DNA of 64,000 nt from Gordionus sp. m RMFG-2023 (GCF_954871325.1 NC_088777.1:27567366-27631365); one strand, 5' to 3'. Positions 32,641-44,394 are shown, counted from the stretch's first letter. Program-made: numbers and translations. Notes: generated by a model not told the origin, from the letters alone.

Positions 32641-33531
32641 ATGAAATTACCAAAAGGGAAAAAACAATTGAATTTTCCAAAATAAAACGATTGGCATTCT
32701 GTCATTACCTGTCAAATTTATAACAATGATAAGTTATGTAACCTTGACAGATCTTTAATTTATAACATGTTCGAATGTCACATTATATATTTTATATTAA
32801 AATTCCAAAGCAGATTTTTAAATTGCAATTTACAAGCTCAATCGTTTTTTAGCCCTATGTAAAATAACAGAGCTAAGCCTAGCACTCATCCTATCTAATC
32901 AGTGGCGTCACTAGGGGAGGGGGGCGCACAGGCGCTCGAGTCCCCTGAAAAGTTTGAATAGCCCCCTGAAGCAAATAATTTTTTTTTAATGGTTCCTTAA
33001 TATCCCCTTGAGCTAAAAATAAATGTTTTTAATTGCCCTCTGAATAATTTCTTTTATAATTCTATTGAGTAATATATCGATTTAATTTTATTAAAAAATT
33101 AATAAGACTATCTTAATTTTTATTAAATGAAAACTATTCTAATTATTAGATTAGATTATTACATATAAATTATACTATGTCTAAAAATATAACAATATCA
33201 CTCACTAAATATTAATTTAGCATTAACAGTTGAAGCATAATTGACTTTTATTATTTAAATTATTATATAACCCTAATTAAATAAATATAATCATTTATTA
33301 ATTGATTCATAATTTAATATTTTAGCCGAGTTCAAAATCACTAATCAACTATATTATTGATTTTTAAATTTAATTATCATATCTCTGTCCAAATTCAAAT
33401 AAGTATAAGAGATTTATTTATAAAAAGTAAGTAGACATATAGTTTATAATCCTCTATTATATATAATTTTTTATAAAATATTAAGTAAAATGCAACTTTT
33501 ACAGACGTAGCTGACAGTTATATAATATATT

Positions 33532-33946
33532 TGTCATATTTAGTGCTTTATCGTTTTTTTTATTGTATATTTTTTTTTATATATAATATTTATTATTTTG
33601 ATTACGCGGAATAATATGGCTTTGTAACATCGGCGTGTTTTTTTTTGGCTTTGAATTGCAAGACTCAGGATGAGTCCTATTATTTTTTATTTTTTTATTT
33701 TAGAAAATTATTTTGTTATTTATTTAATTATAAGGTATAAAAAGGCCGAGTTTTATGCAAAATATGTTAATTTTTTTATTTTTTCAAAATTTAATAAAAA
33801 GTTTATTTTACATTTGCGTCTTTTATATTAACTTAGAAAAAAAATGAAAAAATCTTAATTTTGTTTTCTTGAGCAAATCCTGTGAGGAACTTATAGGTCT
33901 ATTTTAGTCAACGGATTTTATTCCCCGGTTCGGCACCATGTCAATA
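33532..33946 (+). repeat. 5' LTR of the Gypsy element
   Basis: Starts TGTCATATTTAGTGC and contains GGTATAAAAAGGCCGAG (about 33732-33748), a plausible TATA-box promoter, with CTTGAGCAAATCCTGTGAGG downstream. The right edge is set from comparison with 41286-41703 and the ATATT duplication. Confidence 0.9.
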
Positions 33947-33966
33947 TTTGGTGCCGTGACCGAAAA
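33947..33966 (+). promoter_or_regulatory. Candidate primer-binding site
   Basis: TTTGGTGCCGTGACCG follows the 5' LTR directly. It has the form expected of a site complementary to a tRNA 3' end (TGG start). Which tRNA was not determined. Confidence 0.6.
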
Positions 33967-34084
33967 ATAAAAAGGTAAAAATTTTATTTTTATATTTATA
34001 TTTTTTTTAAGTTAATAAAAAAAGGAAAAGGGATTACTTAACGTTGGTTAAGGGCACAGTGGTTTTACTGTGGTATTGATTTTG

Positions 34085-34355
34085 ATATTTTTAAAATCAT
34101 AGAGGTTCTGTGGAATTTTTTTTTTGAAGAAAATTCGGTAGAATATCGTGGTTGTTGTTAAAGTCACAGGTGTTCTGTTATTATTTTTTTTTTTGAGAAA
34201 ATTCGGTAGAATACCGTGGTTGTTGTTAAAGTCACAGGGGTTCTGTGGAATATTATTTTTTTTGAGGAAAATTCGGTAGAATACCGTGGTTGTTGTTAAA
34301 GTCACAGGGGTTCTGTGGAATATTTTTTTTTGAGAAAAATTCGGTAGAGTACCGG
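34085..34355 (+). repeat. ~68-70 bp leader repeat in the Gypsy element
   Basis: Four copies marked by GTTAAAGTCACAGGGGTTCT and AATTCGGTAGAATACCGTGG, period about 67-70 bp (34093, 34160, 34228, 34298), in the untranslated leader. GGTAGAATACC is a short hairpin-forming phrase in each copy. Confidence 0.9.
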
Positions 34356-34619
34356 AATTATTAACAGGGATAGGAAAAATTGTAATTTGGGTTACAGTTG
34401 AGTTTAAAAGGGTTTAAAGAGTCTGATGTACTGTTGTGTTGTCTCGGTATTAATTTTATTAATTGTATCCTATTGTTTAATTCTTCAGGTAGTTAAGATT
34501 TTTTTAGTTAAGTTAATTATTAACTTTTTGTAGTTAATATTTTAAGATACATATTTTATTCTGTTAGAATATTTAGTATAAATTAATTAATTAGGGATAT
34601 TTTTGTCCTTTAATCATTT

Positions 34620-35360
34620 TATTAATAATATTTTTGTGATATAAATGAAAGGTTTTAAATTAACTAAATATGTAGAAGTACAGTATAATATACTGGGGGC
34701 GATAGTAATCTTGTTGATTTGGTTGGGAAGTTTGTATTTTGGCAGGAGAGAACGCCGGAATAGGAGTATTAAGATACGAGGGCAAACGTTGTTGATAGAA
34801 GGGCACAACGGGGAAGAAGATAGGTATAAAAGAGTTACGTGGTTGCCGGTGCAAGAAATGTTGCAAGGATGGGCAAGTAATGAGGATTTGAAATGGAGCA
34901 GGGAAGGAAAAGAAAGTGGAGATGGAAGAATGGAGATATATAGAGGTCGTGGGGTTTGACAAGGACGTTTAGGACGGTAGGGCAGAGAAATAGGGATATT
35001 GTATGTTATAAATATGGTATAAAAGGGCATATAGCCAGTAATTGTCGGGACATTAAATGTTTTGAGTGTGGCCAGGGTGGCCACATTTCGACGTTTTGTC
35101 CCAGTAAGCAAGACAGATTGAGATGCGCTGGATGTGGTAGATTTGGCCATCGGAAGGAGAATTGTAATGTAGGAAATGTCAATACGAGAGGAGGGTTCCC
35201 GCAGAGGGGAGAAGTATCGGGCGCCACTAATGTGAGGATGACAGAAATTGAAAACGAAGGCAGAGGAGCAACGACTCTGGAGGTAGTTAAAGAGAGCGGA
35301 ATTGTATGTTTTAAATGCCGGCAGGAGGGGTATTGGGCGAGGGATTGTAAAATGAGGTGA
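34620..35360 (+). pseudogene. Gag-like region with zinc knuckles (fossil part)
   Basis: Region of the Gypsy element expected to hold Gag. The first part contains a hydrophobic stretch (YNILGAIVILLIWLGSLYF) that looks like a membrane segment, unusual for Gag. The second part carries a series of CCHC-type knuckles (for example CFECGQGGHISTFC and CAGCGRFGHRKENC), the nucleic-acid-binding motif of nucleocapsid. No capsid homology is recognisable by eye. Assignment rests on position and knuckles. Confidence 0.7.
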
Positions 35361-35384
35361 CTGTATGATGGCAAGGCAAAGAGA

Positions 35385-35920
35385 ATGCCGGCCGGGAGAT
35401 GGGAACGGAATGAGGGGAGTATGAGGACCAGGAAAAGCAAAGGAGATATGCGGGGGTTGCAAGGAGAGAGAGAAGGGAGTTTGGTGTATGATCCCTGTCC
35501 GAGGGTATGGTTTAATTTAAATGGAAAGGTGGTATCAATGTTGTTTGATACGGGAGCGGCTATATCCGTGATGGGGTATGAGGAATATCGCAGATTATGG
35601 CCGAGGGGTGTTATAAGCAAAGAGGAAATTTGTGTAAGACAATTTGATGGTTCGGAAATAACGGTCAGGGGCCGGGTAAAGATCGGGGATTTGTATACGG
35701 GGGAGCTACAAGTGCTGGATTTATGGATAATGGATAGGAGGGTAGAAACAGTGTTGGGATGGGATTGGATCAAGAGATTTGGTCCGGCTTATGATTTTTG
35801 GGGAGTATTTGCCAGATGGGGTGTATTTGTTCCCATAGATAGCGAGAATAGAGAAGTAATCATGAAAACAGTCATGTATGAATGGGAGGAAATGGAGCCG
35901 GAGGGTATGGTGGAGTGAAG
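35385..35920 (+). pseudogene. Aspartic protease region (fossil part)
   Basis: Contains the retropepsin signature LFDTGAAISVMG (about 35540-35576) followed by VLGWDWIKRFG, the typical second block of Gypsy proteases. It lies between the zinc knuckles and the reverse transcriptase, as expected for the family. Confidence 0.85.
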
Positions 35921-36119
35921 AGAAGGAAGGGATAACATCGAAATGGAGAAGGGCGATTCTCTGTATTGGGGTGAAAGTGAGGGAATTACAGTGAAAGATA
36001 GTATAGACGCGGTAAGGGAATATCATATGTTGGAGGTTGACCCTGTTCGAGGTGTAGGGAATGGGGAATTACCGTGCGAGGAGATAAAGGAGCAAGTGGA
36101 CGAGGGAAGATGACTGGAA

Positions 36120-36990
36120 AGGTTGGAGAAGGAATTGAAATGTCTGCAGAAGGAAGTAGAGCGATTGACCAGGGAGTATAAGGAAATTTTTAATGAGGAG
36201 TTGGGTTGTTTAAGAGATTATGAGGTGGAAATACGGATGAAGGATGTATGCGTTCCAAAATATTGTGCAGTTCGGCGAGTACCTTTTGAATGGAGGCAAG
36301 AGGTAGAGCGAGAGTTGGATCGTTGGGTAAAAGAGGGAATTGTGGGCCCGGTTGATTACAGTGAGTGGGCGACGCCTTTGGTACCCGTTAAAAAGGCCAA
36401 TGGGAGTTTGCGTTTATGTGCAGATTTTCGGGTAACGGTGAATCCATGGGTGGTGGAGGTAAAATATCCGTTACCCAGGATTGAGGAAATATTGGCTAGT
36501 TTAAAAGGGGTAAAATATTTTTCGAAAGTGGATTTTTCGAACGCATATTTGCAGTTGCGGGTACCGAAGGAGATGCAAAAATTGTTAACGATAACTACTC
36601 CGAAGGGATTGTTTGCCTTTAGAAGATTGCCGTTCGGGTTAAGCGTTTCAGCGCCCATATTTTAGCGGACTATGGCGGCCGTGTTTCAGGGTTTGGAGGG
36701 GGTATTTTATTACATGGATGATGTGTTAATAACAGGGGTAACGCCGGAGAAGCATAATAGAAGGCTGGAAGAGGTGTTTCAGAGGATACGAGAGAAGGGG
36801 TTGCGTGCAAGTAGAGAGAAAAGTATATTTGGGGTATTGGAAGTTGTCTATTTGGGGCATCGAATAAATGGAGTGGAGGTACGGCCGTTGGATAAAAATA
36901 TGGTGGGAATTGGAAGTATGGTAAGGCCTCAATGTAAGGCGGAGGTACAGTCCTTTGTAGGGATGGTAAATTACTATCATCGGTTTGTTG
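36120..36990 (+). pseudogene. Reverse transcriptase region (fossil part)
   Basis: Ty3/Gypsy reverse transcriptase: VPFEWRQEVERELDRW, SEWATPLVPVKKANGSLRLC, YFSKVDFSNAYLQL (motif A), FRRLPFGLS (motif B region) and FYYMDDVLI (motif C), then YLGHRI. This order and spelling are standard for the family. Confidence 0.93.
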
Positions 36991-37510
36991 AGAATTTCGC
37001 CGAAATAGCAGCGCCGTTGTACAAGTTATTAAAAACGGGGGTAAAGTTTGAGTGGGGCGATGAACAGGAGGCCGCGTTTGAGGGTCTGAAAAGGAAAATT
37101 GAGCCAATTTTGGTATGTTTTAACAACGAGATGGAGGTGATTCTCGCGGTAGATGCATCCAGTAAAGGCGTAGGAGGGGCGTTATTACATGAGATAGATG
37201 GGGTAGAGAAGCCAGTGTTATTTTTCTCCAGAGTGTTTCGGGATGCGGAAACGAGATATTCCGTCATAGAACAGGAGGCTTTGGCAGTGATTTTTGGACT
37301 GACAAAGTGCCGTAAATATTTGATTGGGCGGAGGTTTATTGTATATACGGATCACAAACCGTTGATATATTTATTCAAGAAGGATAACAAAGAGTTGATG
37401 ATGTCTCCGCGGTTGCAGAGGTGGCTGTTGTTGATAGGAAGTTTCGATTTGACGTCAAAATATCGAAGAGGACGAGAAAACTATTTGCCGGACATTATGT
37501 CGAGATATGT
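36991..37510 (+). pseudogene. RNase H region (fossil part)
   Basis: Follows the RT connection (FEWGDEQEAAFEGLK). Contains LAVDASSKGVGGALLHE (first acidic block), YSVIEQEALAVIFGL and FIVYTDHKPLIYLF, then the region near PDIMSRY that ends Gypsy RNase H domains. Confidence 0.9.
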
Positions 37511-37739
37511 GGCAGGTGAGGAAGTTGAGGACAACAGTGAGATGGTGGAGGAACAAAGAGAGATGGTTATGGTAAGGGCGATGTCGAGAATTTTAAAAGG
37601 TGGTCGCGTGAACTGGGAGGAAATTCGGGCTTCAACATTGAAAGACAGAGATCTGTGTCGAGTAAAGGAGTGTATAATGGGGCGTAGGCCATGGCGAAAG
37701 GGAGATTAAAGATACCAGAATGTAGGAAAAGAATTAACC

Positions 37740-38697
37740 GTATTGGATGATTGTGTAGTACGGGGAAATAGAGCGGTTGTACCTAGCAAGCTGAGAGAAG
37801 CCGTAATGGCAATGTTGCATGCGGGGCATCAGGGAATAGAACGGATGAAACAATGGGGTTGCGAATATGTATGGTGGCCGGGAATGAATGAAGAAATAGA
37901 AAAGCTGGCTAAACAATGTGTAGTTTGTAATACCTGGGCCAGTATGCCTGCGAGGGATAAAAAGAGTACATGGCCGAAAGCTTCGGGTCCTTGGGAGAGG
38001 GTACACGTTGACTTCTTCGAGTTTGACCGGAAAGAGTATTTCTTGGTAGTAGATGCATACTCAATTTGAAGTTGTAGGGGGGTTAACAACGAAAATTGTG
38101 GTCAGGAAGTTGGAAAATTTATGGGCGAAGTTTGGAGTGGCCAAAGTAATCGTGTCCGATGGAGGTCCGGCTTTTAGTAGTGAAGGGTTTGGGAGGTTTT
38201 GTGTGGAAAGTGGGGCGAAACATGTGCTGGCGCCGCCTTACCATCCGAGCTCGAATGGTCAGGCGGAGCGGATGGTGGGAATTGTAAAGAGTTGGCTGAG
38301 GAAGGTCAAATTTGGAGGAAGTGAGGTATGGGTATCGGTGGCTTATTATAATAATAGCAGGAAAGGGACGGAGTTGTCGCCGTCTGAGAAATTTTTGGGT
38401 CTGAGAACGAGGATGGGTTTTGATGCATTGAAACCAGGAAAAGAGAAGGAAATGGAGAGGATTGAACAGGAAAATGATGGAAAATTTGAAATAGGACACA
38501 CAGTGTGGGCCAGGTTATATGGGAGTGAAAGGAAATGGGAATCGGGAGTGGTGGTGGAAAAAATGGGTAGAATGCTGTGCCGTATAAAGTTCCTGGATAG
38601 AAGAATAGGGGTCCGACATGTTGACCAACTGAGGAAGGGAATCGAACCAGGGCAATTGAAACCCGGGGAAGTCGAGCCGGGGCGGCTAGAGTCCTAG
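37740..38697 (+). pseudogene. Integrase region (fossil part)
   Basis: Zinc-binding HHCC head (HAGHQGIERM ... CVVCN), then the catalytic core with VHVDFFEFDRKEYFLVVDAY, VSDGGPAFSSEGF and YHPSSNGQAERMVG, giving the D-D-E pattern, and a C-terminal part with VWARLYGSERKWESGVV. No chromodomain is seen. It ends the Pol region near 38.7 kb. Confidence 0.92.
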
Positions 38698-38699
38698 GG

Positions 38700-40780
38700 G
38701 CAAGGACGGAAATAAAAGGGCAGTGAATGAACAATTTTATTATTTTTTTCAAGGTCATTGCATAATCAACGGGTTCCTCTTTTCCAGAAAAAAGAAAAGA
38801 TATGGTATGCAATCGTATGCGTATTGATTTTATATATATAAATATGTTCCTGCTTAAGATTTTTTTTTAATCGCTTATAAGTCATACAAATATGGTATTT
38901 ATCTTATATTTTTTTTTCTTCCCCACCAATATTAATGTTCGATAAAAAATGTTCCTACTTAAATTAATTTTTTTTAGATCTTGTAAATATATAAGAAAGA
39001 TATGATGATTATATCCTAAGCCTAATTAGTGCACTCGTTTTATTTCGCCAATTAATTTAATCTTATAGTCAAATTGTATAGTTATTTTATATAGCGTTCT
39101 ATCGTTTTTATTTTATTGACGAATTTATGGTGTATAAACTTTCCAAGAAATAGGGCCCGAATAAATGATAAATAGTCGAACTCACGTATTGAAATAATTT
39201 GTTTGTAAATATAGTGGGAGGGGTGGGTAAGCGGTGAATAGGTCGTTTTCTTTTTCTGGTGTTTGTGTGAAAATTAAAAAAAAATAAAATAAAGTAATCA
39301 TTAATAGTTTAATAGTAATTTGATTTAGGTTAAGTGAGAAAAACATTATCTTATAGCGTTTTTTTTTTCTGATAGTTCGTGTAAAAGTTATAAAAAAAAT
39401 TTTTTAAATAAATTAATCGTTAATAGTAAAATGAATTTGATTTAAGTTAAGTTAAGAAAAACATACTTCATAATAAAATGATGTATTGTGGTTGAGAAAG
39501 AAAATTGTTTTTTTATTTGGTTTATGTTTCGAAAATTTTTGTGAAGTTGTTTATATGTTTGAAGATTGTTTTTTTTTTCTAAATTGTAATTTATGTGAGA
39601 TGGGCGGAAGAGGGAGTAAATGTTAAGAAAATTTTATTAATATTAAGGAAAATTAATTAAGGGGAGCAATATGTGATTTATAAAAAAAAGAGGAACAAGG
39701 GAATTTTAATATTGAGGTAAAATTCTATTTTGAATTAGAATTTTTTTTTGTTGTGGAGAATAATTCAGTTAGTATAATATCAAAGGAGTTGGATTTCTTT
39801 TTAAAAGATCTCCATAACATACCTGTAACGAAAAAGTTAGTTATGGGTTATTTGAGATTTTTGTTTTGTGTCGAGTTGTTTTTGTAGGGTCAGATATTTG
39901 AAATAATTTGAGGTAAATTTATTTGATTTAAAGGTAGTTTGGTATATAAATCGGTGTAAAGTAAGAATTGGAAATTGTTTCCCTTTGTTTTTAAAGTGAA
40001 TAAGAATAGGGTTTTGAGAATAACTTTGAGAATAGGATTTAAAAAGAAAAATCCACGAATATGTATGTTAATGTCTTGTAATTATGTTATAATAAATGAG
40101 ATTGTTTTTTTTTGGGAAAGAAAATTGTTTTTTTTTAAATTTTTTTTTTAAAGAGGAATAGAATAATGATTTATGGTAGGAGTGTGAGATAAAATTGAAT
40201 GGGAATAGTTATTTTGTAGTTGAGTTTGTCAAGGTTTAATATAAGGAATAAGATTGTTGCTTAATAAGGAATTAGGGGAAAATAGCAATGTAAGAATCAA
40301 GGTTTCTTATGAAAAATAACATTATTCTTTTCCGAAAATTATGGTTAGATAACAAAATGATGTCTTAGAAAGGAGTGGGGGTTGGCAGAGGGAACGTAAA
40401 TAATTTGTGTTGAGTTAAGAAAATTTTTTTTTTAAAAAATAGTTAGTTTTTTTTTGTTTGATTTTGAAATAAGATTTCTTTCTTACATAATTTAGTTTTG
40501 AATTAAAAAGAAAAATTTTTTTTTTAAAATAATTCCTGTAAAGATATTATTTTTATTCCGGGGTTTATAATAGCAAAGGGATATACAGCGTTCTTGTAGA
40601 TTCTTAAATATGCCAATAACAAATAGGTAAGCTTTAAGGTATTATAAGTGTTATATTTAAATGGGGCGGTAAATTCTGGATGGTAAAAAAAAAGGGGGGG
40701 GGGGAAAGGGGATTAGGGAGTAGGGGAATATTGAAATAATAGATATATAGTCTTTATGTCTTTATGTCTGAAGGTATATA
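38700..40780 (+). other. Long non-coding 3' region of the Gypsy element
   Basis: About 2 kb between integrase and the terminal zinc-knuckle region. AT-rich on the plus strand with many GTTTTTTTT and AAGAAAA runs; no domain is recognised on either strand. The element has no recognisable envelope gene. Confidence 0.6.
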
Positions 40781-40783
40781 GAT

Positions 40784-41233
40784 TTGGGCACCCATATGTT
40801 GCGTACCACAGTAATTAGTAACAATATGGAACCATTAGACAGTGAGTGGAGATTGATGTCTCGGGAACAAGATGAACGTCATCCCAGAGCTCGAAGCGTG
40901 GATACTCGTGTATTGCCGGCGCCCAGATGGGAGACAAGAGTACAGTACTTTCGTTGTGGGGTGGAGGGACACGTCCGAAGGGATTGCCCGCAAGTCAATG
41001 TGCCCCGGAGGAGGGACCCCAGCCTGGGAGGTGAGGAATCAGCCACCGTGCAATCAACTACCGTACAGGGAATATCCATTCCTTCCCAGTGGAGGCCAGA
41101 GCCGACGGGGGTAATGGCTCAACAGAGACTACCCATGGTTTTGGAGGGGCCGGGACGGCAGGCGATCACACATGAGGAGTATTTGGACCTGGGGGTGAAT
41201 ACCCAGGAGCTCAATAATTTATTTCAGACCTAG
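40784..41233 (+). pseudogene. Extra 3' reading frame with a zinc-knuckle-like motif (fossil part)
   Basis: A 149-codon frame just before the purine tract and 3' LTR, GC-rich compared with the preceding 2 kb. It contains a knuckle-like FRCGVEGHVRRDCP about residue 56, flanked by Arg/Pro-rich low-complexity sequence, and ends with HEEYLDLGVNTQELNNLF. It may be a duplicated or displaced nucleocapsid-like piece, or an accessory gene specific to this lineage. I recognise no family. Confidence 0.55.
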
Positions 41234-41265
41234 GGGAGATCTCTACTACCCCTGGCCCGAACTTT

Positions 41266-41285
41266 GGAGTAGGGAAGGGGGGAGA
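41266..41285 (+). promoter_or_regulatory. Polypurine tract before the 3' LTR
   Basis: GGAGTAGGGAAGGGGGGAGA is all purine except one T and ends immediately before the TGTCAT start of the 3' LTR, the expected plus-strand primer site of an LTR element. Confidence 0.85.
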
Positions 41286-41703
41286 TGTCATATTTAGTGC
41301 TTTATCGTTTTTTATATTGTATATTATTTTTTTTATATATAATCTTTATTATTTTGATTACGCGAAATAATATGGCTTTGTAACATCGGCGTGTTTTTTT
41401 TGGCTTTGAATTGCAAGACTCAGGATGAGTCCTATTATTTTTTATTTTTTTATTTTAGAAAATTATTTTGTTATTTATTTAATTATAAGGTATAAAAAGG
41501 CCGAGTTTTAGGCAAAATATGTTAATTTTTTTATTTTTTCAAAATTTAATAAAAAGTTTATTTTACATTTGCGTCTTTTATATTAACTTAGAAAAATAAA
41601 AGGAAAAAATCTTAATTTTGTTTTCTTGAGCAAATCCTGTGAGGAACTTATAGGTCTATTTTAGTCAACGGATTTTATTCCCTGGTTCGGCACGACGTCA
41701 CTA
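41286..41703 (+). repeat. 3' LTR of the Gypsy element
   Basis: About 418 bp, matching 33532-33946 with roughly a dozen differences, mostly in A/T runs. It is followed by ATATT, identical to the five bases before the 5' LTR. Confidence 0.9.
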
Positions 41704-43017
41704 ATATTACAGTTAATATTTTAAAACTTTACTAATAAATGATTTTGACAATAAATATAAGTAATAATTTGCTTACAAATATTTATTTCCATCTATTTAT
41801 TTAAAATATAATTAAAATTAAGCGTATTATTATTCATCCTACAATGGTGTAATAAATTAGATATCTTTTCTTCTCTTTTTTAAGTGTTTTTAGGAAGCTA
41901 TTTTCTTCTTCTTCGGAATATAGATTTGAGTTAAATTTTTAATACGAATTTATTTTTAATATTATTACAAACTACTATCATTTTAAGATATAAATATACC
42001 AACTAGAGATGGTGCGACAATAATATATAAAATCTTAATTGCTTTCATGATATAACTCTGGTTCTTATTTTGTAGTTACAAAATGTTTCATTTCTAATAT
42101 GGCATTTTTGCCGTGTAAATAACTCAAGGCTTCAATATATTTGCATAATTTATTCTAAAGGTTTTTAGTGTTTTTGTTTTATCAATTTATCTAACAGAAT
42201 AAATTCTGATATGGGTTATCATCGTGAGTGTCATGGCTAGGACTGCAAATTAATCAGCATCTATTATTTGTGTGGCTATGTAATTTAAGATTATTACTAC
42301 AGCTGCTGAGAGCATATGATCGCATATTTTAGATAAGCAATAATGGTCAACTGTGTACTAGTTTATATATCATTAAAAATGGAAGATAATCTTATAGAAA
42401 TTTAATATCATACAATAATTTCTTGATTACTTATCTAGCTTCCATCATGTCATCTAAGAGGAAGCCATAACCACCATATAGTTTTATGATTTGGATTGGT
42501 CGTTTATATTCTCTTCTTCAAGAATTGTTGATTTGGTAAGGTTTATAAATTTTTTCTTATTATTCAATTCTTTAAACATTGTCTAAAATGGTAATAGACA
42601 GTTATATTAGTTCCATGACCTTTTGTCAATGTAAGTTGCTAATATTATATTATGTAGTTTTCAAAAACCATTATCAATTGAGGCATATATATATGAATTA
42701 ATTAACCTTTTTTATCATTTATAATTCTTAAGGCGCAAATTTTTATATCAACAATCGAAAATATTTTATACTGTAATAAATAGATTTTGTATTAAAAAAT
42801 ATTATTTTTAGCAATGTCTTGTATTATTTTAATGATTTATATGCTAGTTTATTTTAATGCAAAATATAATAAATAACATTCAGAATAAATATTTAGAGTT
42901 AGTTAATTAAAAAAAAGTATAATATACCACCAAAAAATTTTTTAGTTGAGCCCCCTGAGGTTGTAAAGGCTAGCGACGCCCCTGCATCTAATTGGTTTAA
43001 GAAATTTGGGTTTAGCC

Positions 43018-43253
43018 CAGTTGTCCCACTGGGGAGAAAGGGGGGCTCGAGCCCCTTGAAAATTTTGAAGAGCTTCTTTAAAATTTATAAATTTTACCAT
43101 TAAAAAAAGAATATGTCAGCTATAAAAAAGGTAATTTTGGATAATGTTTGCTAAAAAAAAGTAATTTCAGATAATGTTAACTAAAAAAAAATAATTTCGA
43201 AAATCATTTTAAAAATTTTTTGAGCCTCCTAAGATAGACTAGTGACGCCCCTG
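43018..43253. mobile_element. Short hAT-type MITE, 236 bp
   Basis: Right end GACTAGTGACGCCCCTG matches the ends of the 32900-42984 element; the left end CAGTTGTCCCACTGGGGAG is a diverged form of the same repeat. Flanks GTTTAGCC (43010-43017) and AGTTAGCC (43254-43261) are a 6-of-8 duplication. Inside there is an AAAAAAAGTAATTT.. duplication and no coding capacity. It lies only 25 bp beyond the duplication of its larger relative. Confidence 0.75.
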
Positions 43254-43261
43254 AGTTAGCC

Positions 43262-44390
43262 TATGAGATGAGCCATCCACAATTGTTGGGCAGGCTACAG
43301 TTACCTGTGCACGCAAGAGGCAAAGCAGCTTACTTAAACCCCTACGGGAAGTAAGATGGGTGAAAACCCTGTACCCGATTAAATAAAGTATTAATTATGG
43401 AAGAGTATTGGTTGATTTTAAGTTTATTAAATATAATTGCCTTATTATCTAATAATATACTAGCTAAGAGAGGAATGAAGTAGGATAAGATGAGTATGTT
43501 GTTGGCTAATTATATAAAAGTTTATGTAAGTAAGGTATTTTATAATTAAATAATATGTTCTTACCATGATGGATAGGAAGGTGATGCTTAAGGGGAATGG
43601 AAAGGCTTGACGGGTTAAGATAATTCGATTTAATTATTATAAGTTTTAGATCGAGTTTTTATCAATAATACTTATGAAATGATCCATCGCCAGGTTTAGG
43701 CTTATCTCTAATTGTTTTGTAGAGTCAGTATGATTTATATTTCCCATAATTTTTTATGTGTTTCGATATACGTAACAGGCTGGTATTTGACACTATTCTT
43801 GTATAACCGTTAAGCTGATGTAAGCAGCGCTTAACGAACACCTGTATTCTCTGCATGGAATTTATTTATCTCCGAGGTGTCGTTGCTATAATAGGGATAA
43901 CTGTTACGTTGAATATACGGAGTCTCGTTTTGACTGAGTTTTATCATGCCGTCCATAATTTGTTGTATTTCATGAAAATTATCTTAACATTTTATAGTCT
44001 GGCTGCAATTTCGTCGCTATTAATCCCTTTATTATCAATTTGACACCGAAATATTTTAAATTAGTAACGATTTTAATCTCATTATTTATGAATAATATAT
44101 TATGGTAACCAACTTTCTTATTATTGGAAATGTCAATTTTAAAAGGAAAGCGTTTGACCCCCTGATATGTCAAAATATGTAGAGACCTACAGACGATTAG
44201 GACTAAAAAAATCAAATTATAAACCAAATTCTGGTAAAAAAAAATTGACTTAAATATATCTTTATCAATTAAATCAGTTGTAATATCATGTGACGAATTA
44301 TTCTTTCGCCTCTCTTTTTAACCTCCCATTGAAAATTCATTTATAAAATGCAGGCAAAATTATTGCTGTTTAAATTAACCTATCTTTGTA
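43262..44390. other. Interval without a supported gene
   Basis: Moderately AT-rich, partly single-copy-looking DNA. A 7 bp hairpin CTTACTT...AAGTAAG with a GC-containing loop lies near 43330-43356. Open frames at 43855-44043 and 43979-44227 show no domain. I see no RNA gene or complete element. Confidence 0.45.
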
Positions 44391-44394
44391 ACAT

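Larger units (their letters stand above)
33532..41703 (+). mobile_element. Gypsy-type LTR retrotransposon, 8.2 kb, broken
   Basis: Fossil Ty3/Gypsy-like element. LTRs of about 415 and 418 bp, a probable 5 bp duplication ATATT (33527-33531 and 41704-41708), a primer-binding site directly after the left LTR and a purine tract before the right one. The domain order protease, reverse transcriptase, RNase H, integrase places it in Gypsy rather than Copia. Parts: a leader with tandem repeats, a Gag-like region with several zinc knuckles, Pol to about 38.7 kb, then a long 3' region ending in a small zinc-knuckle-bearing region. The coding part is markedly richer in G than its surroundings. It is broken by about five breaks. 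LTR identity is roughly 97 percent by eye, so it is fairly young. It lies inside the 32900-42984 element. Confidence 0.95.
32900..42984. mobile_element. hAT-type non-autonomous element split by a Gypsy element
   Basis: Ends CAGTGGCGTCACTAGGGG and GGCTAGCGACGCCCCTG are imperfect inverted repeats, with flanking TATCTAAT (32892-32899) and CATCTAAT (42985-42992), a 7-of-8 match. Its own sequence is 32900-33531 plus 41709-42984, about 1.9 kb, AT-rich and without coding capacity. The rest is the inserted Gypsy element. The ends closely resemble MITE 43018-43253, and the first bases resemble the MITE at 29466. Confidence 0.8.

Noticed and set aside
34614-38812. Long minus-strand open frames opposite the Gypsy Pol region
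   Set aside because: They are Pro/Ser/Leu-rich mirror frames of a G-rich, stop-poor coding strand; the plus-strand domains explain the openness.
33532-41703. Possible envelope gene making the LTR element an endogenous retrovirus
   Set aside because: The region after integrase has no signal peptide, membrane anchor or envelope-like cysteine pattern; only a zinc-knuckle-like frame near the 3' LTR.
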